Of a stretch of DNA of 64,000 nt, positions 27,747 to 37,024 are shown piece after piece (positions within the stretch are counted from its first letter, which is position 1; each line of letters begins with the position of its first letter). Both the position numbers and the translations under genes were made by a program. The notes beneath the pieces are model-generated. The model did not search any database. It was not told the origin of the DNA and saw only the letters and a list, made by a program, of their open reading frames with translations. Source of the DNA: Variovorax sp. N23 (GTDB lineage: Bacteria > Pseudomonadota > Gammaproteobacteria > Burkholderiales > Burkholderiaceae_C); NCBI RefSeq assembly GCF_025486315.1, contig NZ_JAOOPY010000008.1, forward strand, positions 62,001-126,000, in the 5' to 3' direction.

Positions 27747-28427
27747 TCAGGCTCCCTGCGGCCGGGTCGACACGCCCAACCGGTGTTCGAGCGCGCGGGC
27801 GCCGATGCTCAGCACCAGCAGCGTGCAGAAGAAGATGGCCGCGACCACGGTGTAGACCTCGAGCGGGCGAAAGGTGATGGAGTTGACCTGCATCGCCTGG
27901 TACAGCAGGTCGGAATACGCCAGCGTCGACGCCAGCGCGGTGGTCTTGATGAGCTCGAAAGACCGTTCGATGAAGGGCGGCACCATGCGCGCCATGGCCT
28001 GCGGCAGCACCACGCGGCGCAGCGCCTGGTGCGGCTGCATGCCGATGGCACGGGCGCCTTCCCACTGGCCGCGCTCGACCGACGCCACGCCGCCGCGGAA
28101 CACCTCGGCGAAGAAAGCGCCCGATTGCGTCGACAGCGCGATGACGGCCGCCACGTAAGGGTCGAGGCTCACGCCGATGAGCACCGGCAGGGCATAGAAG
28201 GCCCAGAAGAAGTGCACCAGCGGCGGCGTGTTGCGATAGAACTCGATGAACCACAGGGCGGGCAGTGCGAGCCAGCGCTTGCCCGACAGGCGCAGCGTGG
28301 CCAGCACGATGCCGAACACCACGCCCACCGCGATGGCGACGGCCGCGATCTTCATCGTGCCGACGAAGCCGGCCATCAGCATGTCGCGGTGCGCCCAGAC
28401 GCCGCTGAAGTCCCATTCGTAGTTCAT
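27747..28427 (-). CDS. Polar amino acid ABC transporter, permease 1
   Basis: A 226-residue HisMQ-type permease starting MNYEWDFSGVWAHRDMLMAG, with coupling helix EGARAIGMQPHQALRRVVLP. It shares the MxxxWDFS opening and fold with the second permease, indicating an old duplication. Together with the binding protein upstream (28449) and ATPase (30328) it forms a complete importer. Confidence 0.9.
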   Translation of the reverse strand: MNYEWDFSGVWAHRDMLMAGFVGTMKIAAVAIAVGVVFGIVLATLRLSGKRWLALPALWFIEFYRNTPPLVHFFWAFYALPVLIGVSLDPYVAAVIALSTQSGAFFAEVFRGGVASVERGQWEGARAIGMQPHQALRRVVLPQAMARMVPPFIERSFELIKTTALASTLAYSDLLYQAMQVNSITFRPLEVYTVVAAIFFCTLLVLSIGARALEHRLGVSTRPQGA

Positions 28428-28448
28428 CGTTCTGCCGCTTGACTCGCT

Positions 28449-29288
28449 TTACTGACCCAGCGTTTCCTTCATCACGCCCGGCACGGTGGCCGCGTCGATG
28501 TTCTTGGTCTTCAGGTACTGCGCGTACAGCGCCTGCGTCTGGCCCGAGGTGTAGAGCTTGCCGACGATGGTGTTGAGCTGGTCGCGGAAGGCGGTGTCGG
28601 TTTCGCGGCGGATGCCCACGCTGGTCGGCAGCGCGACGACCGGTTGCGGCACCACCACCTTGCCCTTGCGGATCTTCGAGTACGCGATGACCAGCGCCGG
28701 GTGATAGAAGCCGATGGCGTCGACGCGGCCCGACATGAAGGCGGCCACGGTCTCGTCGGTGTTGGTGAAGCGCTCGATCTTGGCCTTGGGCAGGCGCACG
28801 GTCAGGTCGCGGTCGGTGGCGGTGCCCAGGGCCACGCCGATGCGCACGTCGGGCTTGTCGAGGTCGGCCCAGTTCTTGGCGGCGAGGCCGTCTTTCGTGA
28901 GCACGCCTTGCGCGTACCAGAGCAGCGGGTTGGCCGGGAAGTCGAGCGCCTTCTTGCGCTCCTCGGTGGCGTCGAGCACGAACATCGCGTCGATCTGGCC
29001 CGACTGCAGCGCGGCCACGCTGTTGCCCCAGGTGGTCTCGACCGGCGTCATCTTCACGCCCATCTCCTTGGCGACCTGCTCGCCCAGCAGCACGCCCAGG
29101 CCGGTCCACTTGTCGGCGGCCGGATCGCGGAAGTACCACGGGTCGCCGGGCGCGACGCCGATGCGCAGCTCGCCGGCCGACTTGACCTTCTGCAGGGTCT
29201 GCGCGGACGCGGCAAGGCTGCCGAGCGACAGGGCGGTGGCGAGCGTGACGGTGAGGGCACGGCGCAGGAACGAGGTGTGGGCGTTCAT
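28449..29288 (-). CDS. Periplasmic polar amino acid-binding protein
   Basis: A 279-residue SBP_bac_3 protein with a signal peptide (MNAHTSFLRRALTVTLATAL, cleavage after ASA near residue 29). The mature part has GELRIGVAPGDPWYFRDPAA, GVLLGEQVAKEMGVKMTPVE and the hinge region RIGVALGTATDRD. It feeds the two-permease importer. By neighbours (class IV aminotransferase) a transaminated amino acid is the likely ligand, but the ligand residues cannot be assigned here. Confidence 0.9.
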   Translation of the reverse strand: MNAHTSFLRRALTVTLATALSLGSLAASAQTLQKVKSAGELRIGVAPGDPWYFRDPAADKWTGLGVLLGEQVAKEMGVKMTPVETTWGNSVAALQSGQIDAMFVLDATEERKKALDFPANPLLWYAQGVLTKDGLAAKNWADLDKPDVRIGVALGTATDRDLTVRLPKAKIERFTNTDETVAAFMSGRVDAIGFYHPALVIAYSKIRKGKVVVPQPVVALPTSVGIRRETDTAFRDQLNTIVGKLYTSGQTQALYAQYLKTKNIDAATVPGVMKETLGQ

Positions 29289-29343
29289 GGTGTTTCCGGT
29301 GGCAGGTTGAGGGAGGTGGGGTGAACGTGGGGTGAAAGGGAAA

Positions 29344-30306
29344 TCACTCGGCGCCCGGCAGCGTGCCGTGCGCGTCGCTGTCGCTCGCGATGTAGGCGCG
29401 GTAGAGCGCGTCGAGCCGCTGCGTGACCGGGCCGCCCGGCACCAGCGCGCGCCCGTCGACCGATTGCACCGGCGTGATGCCGGCCAGCGTGCCGGTGACG
29501 AAGGCCTCGTCGGCGGCGTACACCTCGGCCAGCGTGAAGTCGCCTTCGAAGACCTCGATGCCCGCTTCGCGCGCCAGCCGCGCGATGGTGGCGCGGGTGA
29601 TGCCGTTGAAGCAGTAGCGGCCCGACGACGTCCACAGCGCGCCGTTGCGCACGACGAAGAAGTTGGTCGAGTTGCAGCTGGCGACGAAGCCGTGCGGGTC
29701 GAGCATCAGCGCCTCGTCGGCGCCGGCCTGGATCGCCTGGATCAGCGCCTGGATGAAGTTGAGCCGGCTGTGCGAATTGAGCCGCAGGTCGAACACGTCG
29801 GGCCCGCTGCAGCGGAAGGTCGAGGTGAAGAGCTTCAGCCCCTTCTGCTTGGCCTCGGGCGTGACGACCTTGTGCTCGGCCACGCACACGATGGTGGCGC
29901 TGCCGATGATGAAGCGCGGGTCCTGGTTGGGCGTCTTCTTCACGCCGCGGGTGACCATCAGCCGCGCGTGCGCGCCGTCGCGCATGTTGTTGCGAAGGAA
30001 CGTGTCGGTCACGACCTTCTTGATCTGCTCCTTGTTCATGCCGATGTCGAGCGAGATCGACTTGGCGCCTTCCCACAGGCGGTCGATGTGCGCGTCGAAA
30101 GACACGATGCGGCCATCGACCAGCCGCACGCCTTCCCACACGCCGTCGCCGCAGACATAGCCGGCGTCGAACACCGACACGGTCGCCTGCTGGCGCGGCA
30201 CGAAGTGGCCGTTGACGTAGACGAGCACCGCGTCGTTGCGGTCGTCGGGGGTGTAGGCCTGGGAACTGGTCTTGGAAAGCTGGGAGGAGGCGCTGTCGAC
30301 GGACAT
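29344..30306 (-). CDS. Class IV aminotransferase-fold protein (BCAT/D-amino acid transaminase-like), possibly lacking the PLP lysine
   Basis: A 320-residue fold-type IV protein: VYVNGHFVPRQQATVSVFDA, GYVCGDGVWEGVRLVDGRI, ADEALMLDPHGFVASCNSTN and GITRATIARLAREAGIEVFE are family landmarks. In this family the PLP lysine sits about 21 residues before the GxxEA segment; here that stretch reads DLRLNSHSRLNFIQAL and contains no lysine. Either the alignment is offset by an insertion or this is a non-classical member. It lies between the ATPase and binding-protein genes, so a role in processing the imported amino acid is expected. Confidence 0.82.
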   Translation of the reverse strand: MSVDSASSQLSKTSSQAYTPDDRNDAVLVYVNGHFVPRQQATVSVFDAGYVCGDGVWEGVRLVDGRIVSFDAHIDRLWEGAKSISLDIGMNKEQIKKVVTDTFLRNNMRDGAHARLMVTRGVKKTPNQDPRFIIGSATIVCVAEHKVVTPEAKQKGLKLFTSTFRCSGPDVFDLRLNSHSRLNFIQALIQAIQAGADEALMLDPHGFVASCNSTNFFVVRNGALWTSSGRYCFNGITRATIARLAREAGIEVFEGDFTLAEVYAADEAFVTGTLAGITPVQSVDGRALVPGGPVTQRLDALYRAYIASDSDAHGTLPGAE

Positions 30307-30327
30307 GGTTTTTCGGGATCGGTTCGT

Positions 30328-31110
<783 letters not shown>

Positions 31111-31127
31111 GGGGCTTTGGAGCGTAG

Positions 31128-31144
31128 CGATTGTCGAACAATCG
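31128..31144. promoter_or_regulatory. FCD/GntR operator upstream of the ABC-aminotransferase operon
   Basis: CGATTGTCGAACAATCG is a perfect palindrome with 7-bp arms around CGA. Its core ATTGTCGAACAAT (31130-31142) fits the NTNGTNNNACNAN consensus of FCD-type GntR proteins at every fixed position. A further GACAATC follows at 31144-31150. The GntR gene is the last gene of this operon, so this is most likely its own site. Confidence 0.7.
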
Positions 31145-31266
31145 ACAATCGGTAGTTCTACGACCCAAGCAAGCGGCGTGCCTGCGCCAGCGCGCCAACC
31201 CGGTGCGCCGGCGCTTTCCGACCCTTGTGTCAGCGACGCGCGCCCGGCGCGCCCGGCCCGCTCACA

Positions 31267-32454
31267 TCACTTCATCGCGCACTCGCCCACGAACGGGTCC
31301 GCGTGGTCGGTCATGATCGTGCCGACCAGCTTGTTCGCGAACTTGCCTTGCGCGTCCTTCTCAACCACGCGCATGTACAGGTTGTGGATCGGGAACTGGT
31401 TGGTGTTGAACCTGAACGGGCCGCGCACCGAGGCGAAGTCGGCCTTGCGAAGCGCCTTGCGCAACGCGTCCTTGTCCTCGACCTTGCCGCCGACGGCACG
31501 CACGGCGCTGTCGATGAGCATGGCGGTGTCGTAGGCCTGCGATGCATACAGCGTGGGCGCGCGGCCGTAGGCCTTGCGGAAGTCGGCGACGAACTTCTGG
31601 TTGGCGGCGTTGGGCAGGTCCGACGCCCACTGCGACGCGTTGTAGAGCCCGACGATCGGCTCGCCGATGGCGCCGATGGTGTCTTCGTCGCCCGAGAAGC
31701 CCGGCGCCAGCAGCGCCACCTGCTTCGACAGGCCGGAGGCGCCGAACTGCTTGATGAAGTTCACGCCCATGCCGCCGGGCAGGAAGAAGAACACCGCGTC
31801 GGGCTTGGCCGCGCGCATCGTCGCGAGTTCGGGCGCGTAGTCGAGCTGGCCCATCTTGGTGTAGAGCTCTTCGACGATCTCGCCCTTGTACTGGCGCTTG
31901 AAGCCGGCCAGCGATTCGCGGCCGCCGGGGTAGTTGGGGGCGATGAGCGCGACGCGCGCGAACTTGCGATCGGTCGCGTACTTGCCCACGGCCTGCGGGA
32001 TGTCTTCGTTGTGCCAGGCCACGGCGAAAAAGTTGCGGTTGCACTTGGCGCCGGCGTAGTCGCTCGGGCCGGTGTTGGGGCTCAGGTAGATGGTGTCGCT
32101 CGCCAGGATGCCGGGCAGCAGCGGCAGCAGCACGTTGCTGAAGACGACGCCGGTCACCAGGTCGACCTTGTCGCGCTTGATGAAGCGGTCGACCGCCTGC
32201 AGCCCGCTCTCGGGCTTCTGCTGGTCGTCGATGATCTCCATCTGCACCGGCAGGCCGCCGAGCTTGTCGCCGCTGTTCCTGATGCCGAGGTTGAAGCCGT
32301 CGCGCACCTCGTTGCCGATCACCGCGCCGGGGCCCGACAGCGTCGTGAGGAAGCCGATCTTGATCGCATCGGCCGCCTGCGCAGCGGAGGCGGCGAGCAG
32401 TGCGCCGCCGAGGGTGGCCGCCAGGGCGAGACGGTGCAGGGTGGGACGTGGCAT
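31267..32454 (-). CDS. Orphan branched-chain-type ABC substrate-binding protein (LivK-like)
   Basis: A 395-residue periplasmic protein with signal peptide (MPRPTLHRLALAATLGGALL, cleavage after AQA near residue 28) and a type I periplasmic-binding fold: IKIGFLTTLSGPGAVIGNEV, DGFNLGIRNSGDKLGG, VTGVVFSNVLLPL and LYASQAYDTAMLID. No permease or ATPase gene accompanies it. It is divergent from the ring-hydroxylating dioxygenase operon across 233 bp, so it probably captures the aromatic or related substrate of that operon; that link is inference. Confidence 0.88.
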   Translation of the reverse strand: MPRPTLHRLALAATLGGALLAASAAQAADAIKIGFLTTLSGPGAVIGNEVRDGFNLGIRNSGDKLGGLPVQMEIIDDQQKPESGLQAVDRFIKRDKVDLVTGVVFSNVLLPLLPGILASDTIYLSPNTGPSDYAGAKCNRNFFAVAWHNEDIPQAVGKYATDRKFARVALIAPNYPGGRESLAGFKRQYKGEIVEELYTKMGQLDYAPELATMRAAKPDAVFFFLPGGMGVNFIKQFGASGLSKQVALLAPGFSGDEDTIGAIGEPIVGLYNASQWASDLPNAANQKFVADFRKAYGRAPTLYASQAYDTAMLIDSAVRAVGGKVEDKDALRKALRKADFASVRGPFRFNTNQFPIHNLYMRVVEKDAQGKFANKLVGTIMTDHADPFVGECAMK

Positions 32455-32519
32455 GCGGGTGGCTCCAGTTCGGGCAAGGGTGCGGCGAAGTCTAGGAGTC
32501 GACCGGCGCCGCCAGCTAT

Positions 32520-32600
32520 CCGCAAACGGCAAGCGCGTGGCGGCGGGCTGTCCGATTTACGCAGCGCACGGCGCGCCCCTCCGCGCCTTGCCGTTTCCGG
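32520..32600. promoter_or_regulatory. Inverted pair of CCGNAAACGGCAAG motifs between divergent promoters
   Basis: CCGCAAACGGCAAG (32520-32533) recurs in inverted orientation as CTTGCCGTTTCCGG (32587-32600): 13 of 14 bases agree. A partial CTTGCCG copy lies near 32608-32614. The pair sits in the 233-bp gap between the binding-protein gene and the dioxygenase operon and is a good candidate binding site for a shared regulator, which is not encoded next to it. Confidence 0.5.
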
Positions 32601-32687
32601 ACAAGCCCTTGCCGATCGCGGCTAGTTCGCATCGCACGATCTCCCCACACTGGTGCTTTTCGTCGTGGACGGACAAGGACCCATTCG

Positions 32688-34004
32688 ATGATTGCCGATG
32701 AAGAGCTGGCCGCCCTGGTGCGGCCCGACAGCGTGAACAAACGCGTCTACACCGACCCCGCCATCTTCACGCTGGAGATGGATCGCATCTACGGCCGCGC
32801 GTGGATCTACGTCGGCCACGACAGCCAGGTGCCCAACACCGGCGACTACCACACGACCCGCCTCGGCGACCAGGACGTGGTGCTGGTGCGCGCCGCCGAC
32901 GGCGCGGTGAAGGTGCTCTACAACCGCTGCCCGCACAAGGGCGCCAAGCTGGTGAGCGAAGGCGACGGCTGCGCCGGCAAGTTCTTCCGCTGCCCGTACC
33001 ACGCGTGGACCTTCAAGCTCGACGGCACGCACCTCGGTGCGCCGATGCGCGACGGCTTCGAGGGCACGGCCTACGACCCGACCAGCCCGCAGTTCTCGAT
33101 GGCGCCGGTGGCGCGCGTCGACAGCTACCGCGGCTTCGTCTTCGCGAGCCAGAGTGCCGAGGGCCCGAGCCTGCGCGACTTCCTCGGCGGCGTGGCGAGC
33201 TCCATCGACAACCTGTGCGACCGCTCGCCCGTCGGCGAGGTCGAGGTGGTGGGCGGCGTGTTCCGCGTGATGCAGGAGTCGAACTGGAAGGTGTTCTACG
33301 AGAACCTGCACGACACCATGCATGCGCGCGTGACGCACGAGTCGTCGTTCCGCGCGGCGCGCGACGAGGCCGCGGCCATCGGCGAGATGCCCTTCGAGCT
33401 GTTGATCCAGGACGGCAACGGCGAGCCCTACACCTTCTGGGAAAAGCTGGAGCTGCGCGCCTACCGTGGTGGCCACGGCTACATGGAAGGCATCTTCGAC
33501 CCCGGCGCCGCCACGCGCGACCCGGTGGCGCGCGCGCACTTCGAATGCCTGAGCGACGCGGTGGGCGAGGAGCGCGCCCGCGAGGTGCTCGGCATGAACC
33601 GGCACAACACCATCCTCTACGGCAGCGGCTCGCCGCACAACGTGTTCCAGCAGTTCCGCGTGATCCGCCCGCTGGCGGTCGACCGCACGCTGATCGAGAT
33701 CCAGCTGTTCCGCTGCAAGGGCGCGCCCGACGCGGTGTTCGACCGTGCGCTGACCTACGCCAACCTGATCAACTCGCCCTCGTCGAACGTGATGCCCGAC
33801 GACGTGGAGCTGTACCGCCGCTGCCAGCAGGGCAACAACACGCGCGGCGGCGAATGGGTGAGCCTGCACCGCTACGTGGGCACCGACCGCGTGCTGCCCG
33901 ACGGCGCGGTGTCGACCAACGGCACCAGCGAGCTGCCGATGCGCAACCAGTTCGCGGCGTGGCGCCAGTACATGCTCGGGGAGGGCGCGCATGCTGCTGC
34001 TTGA
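32688..34004 (+). CDS. Rieske aromatic-ring-hydroxylating dioxygenase, alpha subunit
   Basis: A 438-residue terminal oxygenase subunit. The Rieske [2Fe-2S] site is CPH (C81, H83) and CPYH (C102, H105). The mononuclear iron site is N206-L-H-D209-T-M-H212-x4-H217, with D209 bridging the two centres and H212/H217 as iron ligands. It begins a four-gene operon and overlaps the beta subunit by 14 bp. The closest family flavour is benzoate/anthranilate/salicylate-like oxygenases, but the substrate cannot be fixed. No ferredoxin or reductase gene is present in the window. Confidence 0.92.
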   Translation: MIADEELAALVRPDSVNKRVYTDPAIFTLEMDRIYGRAWIYVGHDSQVPNTGDYHTTRLGDQDVVLVRAADGAVKVLYNRCPHKGAKLVSEGDGCAGKFFRCPYHAWTFKLDGTHLGAPMRDGFEGTAYDPTSPQFSMAPVARVDSYRGFVFASQSAEGPSLRDFLGGVASSIDNLCDRSPVGEVEVVGGVFRVMQESNWKVFYENLHDTMHARVTHESSFRAARDEAAAIGEMPFELLIQDGNGEPYTFWEKLELRAYRGGHGYMEGIFDPGAATRDPVARAHFECLSDAVGEERAREVLGMNRHNTILYGSGSPHNVFQQFRVIRPLAVDRTLIEIQLFRCKGAPDAVFDRALTYANLINSPSSNVMPDDVELYRRCQQGNNTRGGEWVSLHRYVGTDRVLPDGAVSTNGTSELPMRNQFAAWRQYMLGEGAHAAA

Positions 34005-34527
34005 CCGCACCTTCGATGTCTCGACCACGCCGCTGACGCCCGCACCGGCCGACCCGGCCCTGGCGCAGGAGGCCACGCAGTTCATCGGCCGCGAATCGCG
34101 CCTGCTCGACGAGCGCCGCTTCGATGACTGGCTGGCGCTGTGGACCGACGAGGGCCGCTACTGGATCCCGCGCCACCACGCGCAGGCCGACCCTTTCACG
34201 CAGATCTCGCTGTTCTGGGAAGACCGCATGCTGCGCGAGACCCGCGTGCGACGCCTGCTGCACCCGCGCAACTGGTCGCAGCAGCCGCCCACGCGCAGCA
34301 GCCGGCTGGTCGGCAACATCCAGCTCGACGGGCTCGATGCGGCGGGCCACCTCATCGTGTGCGCGACGCTGCACTACGTCGAATACCGGCTGGAGCAGCG
34401 CGTGCTGGCGGGCCAGGTCTTCTACAAGCTGGCGCGCGCCGAAGATGGCGGCTTGCGCCTGCAGCTCAAGCGCGTGAACCTGGTCAACTGCGACAGCGTG
34501 TTCGGCAATCTGGAGGTCTTCGTGTGA
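33991..34527 (+). CDS. Aromatic-ring-hydroxylating dioxygenase, beta subunit
   Basis: A 178-residue NTF2/SnoaL-fold subunit: ATQFIGRESRLLDERRFDDW, LALWTDEGRYWIPRH, ISLFWEDRMLRETRVRRLL and CDSVFGNLEVFV match the ring-hydroxylating beta family. It has a structural role in alpha3beta3 oxygenases and can influence substrate choice. Start ATG 33991 overlaps the alpha-subunit gene by 14 bp; its stop overlaps the next gene by four (GTGA). Confidence 0.92.
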   Translation: MLLLDRTFDVSTTPLTPAPADPALAQEATQFIGRESRLLDERRFDDWLALWTDEGRYWIPRHHAQADPFTQISLFWEDRMLRETRVRRLLHPRNWSQQPPTRSSRLVGNIQLDGLDAAGHLIVCATLHYVEYRLEQRVLAGQVFYKLARAEDGGLRLQLKRVNLVNCDSVFGNLEVFV

Positions 34528-35135
34528 CACCCACGTCCACAACTGCGGTGCTGGCGCTGCACTACCAGAACGAGACGCTGCACCCCGACGGGCGCATCCG
34601 CGTCGGCCTGGCCGCAGGCGACCCGGTGCGCGACCAGGTGATCGCCGCGGGCGCCGCGCTGCTGGCCGGCGCGCGGGCGCGCAGCTGGCCGATCGTGCAT
34701 GTGCGCATCGCCTTCCGCCCCGACTACGCCGACTGCCCGCGCAACACGCCGATCTTCCGGCGCACCGTCGAACTCGGTGCGGTGCGCGACGGCGAATGGG
34801 GCGCGGAATTTCTGGAAGCGCTCTCGCCGCAGCCGGGCACGCGCGAGTTCGTCGTGACGCACACACGCATCAGCGCCTTCGCCGGCACGCCCGTCGAGCA
34901 GCTGCTGCGCCTGGTCGATGCGAAGCGGCTGCTGGTCGCGGGCGTGGCCACGCATTCGGTGGTCGAGGGCACGGTGCGCGACGCGGCCGACCGCGGCTTC
35001 GACGTGGTCGTGGCGGCCGACGCCTGTGCCGCCGCCGACCGCGCGGTGCACGACGCCTCGCTGGCCAGCATGGCGCTGGTGGCCCGCGTCACGACCGTGG
35101 CCGAAGCCTTCGCCACGCTGGAGGCCCACGTATGA
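34524..35135 (+). CDS. Isochorismatase-fold protein lacking the catalytic triad
   Basis: A 203-residue protein of the isochorismatase/cysteine hydrolase fold, starting at GTG 34524. Landmarks align well: AVLALHYQN where the family has a Dxx-Q-N motif, FVVTHTRISAFAGTPVEQLL where it has a K-p-r-x-s-A-F motif, and LLVAGVATHSVVEGTVRDA where it has GVxTDxCVxxT. By this alignment the catalytic Asp is His, the Lys is His and the Cys is Val, so normal hydrolase chemistry is unlikely. It lies between the dioxygenase beta subunit and an SDR with four-base overlaps on both sides, so it is an integral operon member. Confidence 0.82.
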   Translation: MTPTSTTAVLALHYQNETLHPDGRIRVGLAAGDPVRDQVIAAGAALLAGARARSWPIVHVRIAFRPDYADCPRNTPIFRRTVELGAVRDGEWGAEFLEALSPQPGTREFVVTHTRISAFAGTPVEQLLRLVDAKRLLVAGVATHSVVEGTVRDAADRGFDVVVAADACAAADRAVHDASLASMALVARVTTVAEAFATLEAHV

Positions 35136-35938
35136 AGCTCGCAGGCAAGGTCGCGATCGTCACCGGTGCGACGCAGGGGCTGGGGCGCGACGTGGCGCTC
35201 GGGCTGGTGGCACACGGCGCGCGCGTGGTGATCGCCGGCATCGACCATGAAGCGGGGTACGCGATCGCCGCGTCACTGGGTGATGCCGCGCTCTACGTCG
35301 GCACCGACATCGAGGACGACGCGCAGATCGCGCAGTGCATCGCGGCCACGCTGGCGCACTTCGGCCAGCTCGACCTGCTGGTGAACAACGCCTGCGTGTA
35401 CGACGACGCGGGCATCGCGTCGACGCGTGCGCAATGGCTGCGCACGCTCAACGTCAACCTGGTGTCGGCCGCGATCTTCGCGCAGCAGGCCGCCGCGGTG
35501 ATGCCGCGCGGCGGCGTGATCGTCAACCTCGGCAGCGTGGGCGGCAAGTTCGGCGCGGCCGCGCGCGCCACCTACCCGGCGTCGAAGGCCGGCATGCTGC
35601 AGCTCACGCGCAACCTCGCCGTCGCACTGGCGCCGCAGGGCATCCGCTGCGTGAGCGTGTCACCGGCCTGGACCTGGTCGCCCGCGCTGGAGCGCATGAG
35701 CGGCGGTTCGCTCGAACGCGCCGATGCGGTGGGCGCACGGGTGCATCCGCTGGGCCGCGTCGGGCGCGGCGAGGAAGTGGCGGCGGCCGTGGCCTTCGCA
35801 TGTTCTGCGGAAGCCTCGTGGATCACCGGCGCCGACCTGCCGGTGGACGGCGGCTTCTCGTGCCTGGGGCCGGACCAGGGCAGGTCGCCGCGCGAGTGGT
35901 TCGAGGCGATGGGCGAGCCCGCGCCACCGGCACGCTGA
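35132..35938 (+). CDS. Short-chain dehydrogenase/reductase (candidate cis-diol dehydrogenase)
   Basis: A 268-residue classical SDR: cofactor site VTGATQGLGRD (GxxxGxG), VNNACVYDDAG, structural Ser in LGSVGG, catalytic Y-x3-K in TYPASKAGM, and the C-terminal WITGADLPVDGGFSC. It overlaps the preceding stop by four bases (ATGA). In ring-hydroxylation operons an SDR usually oxidises the cis-dihydrodiol to a catechol; that role is likely but not proven. It is the last gene of the operon. Confidence 0.9.
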   Translation: MKLAGKVAIVTGATQGLGRDVALGLVAHGARVVIAGIDHEAGYAIAASLGDAALYVGTDIEDDAQIAQCIAATLAHFGQLDLLVNNACVYDDAGIASTRAQWLRTLNVNLVSAAIFAQQAAAVMPRGGVIVNLGSVGGKFGAAARATYPASKAGMLQLTRNLAVALAPQGIRCVSVSPAWTWSPALERMSGGSLERADAVGARVHPLGRVGRGEEVAAAVAFACSAEASWITGADLPVDGGFSCLGPDQGRSPREWFEAMGEPAPPAR

Positions 35939-35965
35939 GCGCGCCCTTGCAGCCCTTGCGGCGGC

Positions 35966-36835
35966 TCAGCTTCCTCGCGCTGCCGGCCCCGACGACGCCT
36001 GCGTCAGCGCCCGCTCGGTCGCCGTGTCGATGCGCAACCCGCCGGCGCGCATCGCCTGGACGATGGCACCGAGCGTCGTGGCCTGGGCGGCATGGCGATG
36101 GTCCAGGCGGCCCTCGCAGCCGCTCGAGCAATCCACGCGGTCGTCCACGGCACGGGCCAGGCTCTCGAAGCGGACGGCCAGCTCCGTGGCCTCCGGCGAG
36201 ACGGACTGGCCGCGCGCGAAGCCGGCGAATTCGCTCACCAGCATCCGGGCCTGGCGCTGCGCCACGGCGGCCGCCGGGCGGCAGTCGTCGAACAGCGGCG
36301 TGCGGGCGACGAGGCCGCGCCCGGTGCAGACGAAAGCCAGCTCCTGGTCCTTCGTGACGGTCGCCGCCACGGCCACGCTGTCGGGCGCGAGCCGCGCCTT
36401 CGTGCCGAGCAGCACGCCGTCGCGGAACACGACGTAGGGAATCTTGTCGTCGTCCTTGCTCACGCCCAGGACACTGCCGCTGAGCAGCACCTGCCGGCCG
36501 AGAAAACGCTGGTCGCCTGCGGCCGCGTCCTTGGCGTAGGCGCTTCGCACCTGTTCGGCGGTGACGGCCACCAGCTTGAACAGTTCGCCGATCGCCGTGT
36601 CCTCGCCGCGCCCGAAGGCCGCCACTTCGTCGTCGAGGTAGAAGTTGACGAGCGGGGTGAACTGGCGGTCCAGCGTGTAGCGCACGGGTGACGCGATGAC
36701 GTCCACCGGCGGCGCCTGGAACTCCAGCACCGGCACGCGCGGCGTCGCATCGATGGGCGCATGGGGCGGCGCCTCTCGCTGCGCGCAGGCGCCGAGCGCC
36801 AGCAGAAAACACAGGGAGAGGAGGCGTCGGGTCAT
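35966..36835 (-). CDS. Lipoprotein with OB-fold (tRNA_anti-like) domain
   Basis: A 289-residue lipoprotein: signal MTRRLLSLCFLLALGAC with lipobox L14-G-A-C17. Residues about 60-160 look like the OB-fold tRNA_anti-like domain (AYAKDAAAGDQRFLGRQVLL, SGSVLGVSKDDDKIPYVVF, GTKARLAPDSVAVAATVTK). The C-terminal part is helical with paired cysteines (DRVDCSSGC). It is convergent with the SDR gene. Function unknown; many such lipoproteins are membrane-associated nucleic acid or ligand-binding-fold proteins without assigned role. Confidence 0.72.
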   Translation of the reverse strand: MTRRLLSLCFLLALGACAQREAPPHAPIDATPRVPVLEFQAPPVDVIASPVRYTLDRQFTPLVNFYLDDEVAAFGRGEDTAIGELFKLVAVTAEQVRSAYAKDAAAGDQRFLGRQVLLSGSVLGVSKDDDKIPYVVFRDGVLLGTKARLAPDSVAVAATVTKDQELAFVCTGRGLVARTPLFDDCRPAAAVAQRQARMLVSEFAGFARGQSVSPEATELAVRFESLARAVDDRVDCSSGCEGRLDHRHAAQATTLGAIVQAMRAGGLRIDTATERALTQASSGPAARGS

Positions 36836-37024
36836 GCCCAGATTGTCGAGGCGCGGGGTGACGAATGCCTGTGCAATGTCAACGGCCGTGCGCCCATGGT
36901 CATCTGAAGCCACCGTACTGCCGAAAACTTCACGTTTGCGGCGTGGCAAAACGGCCCACACCCTAAAGTCCAAGGTCTTCGCATCCGAGGGCGCCGGCAA
37001 CGAAGGCCGCCCCGATGCGCGATC

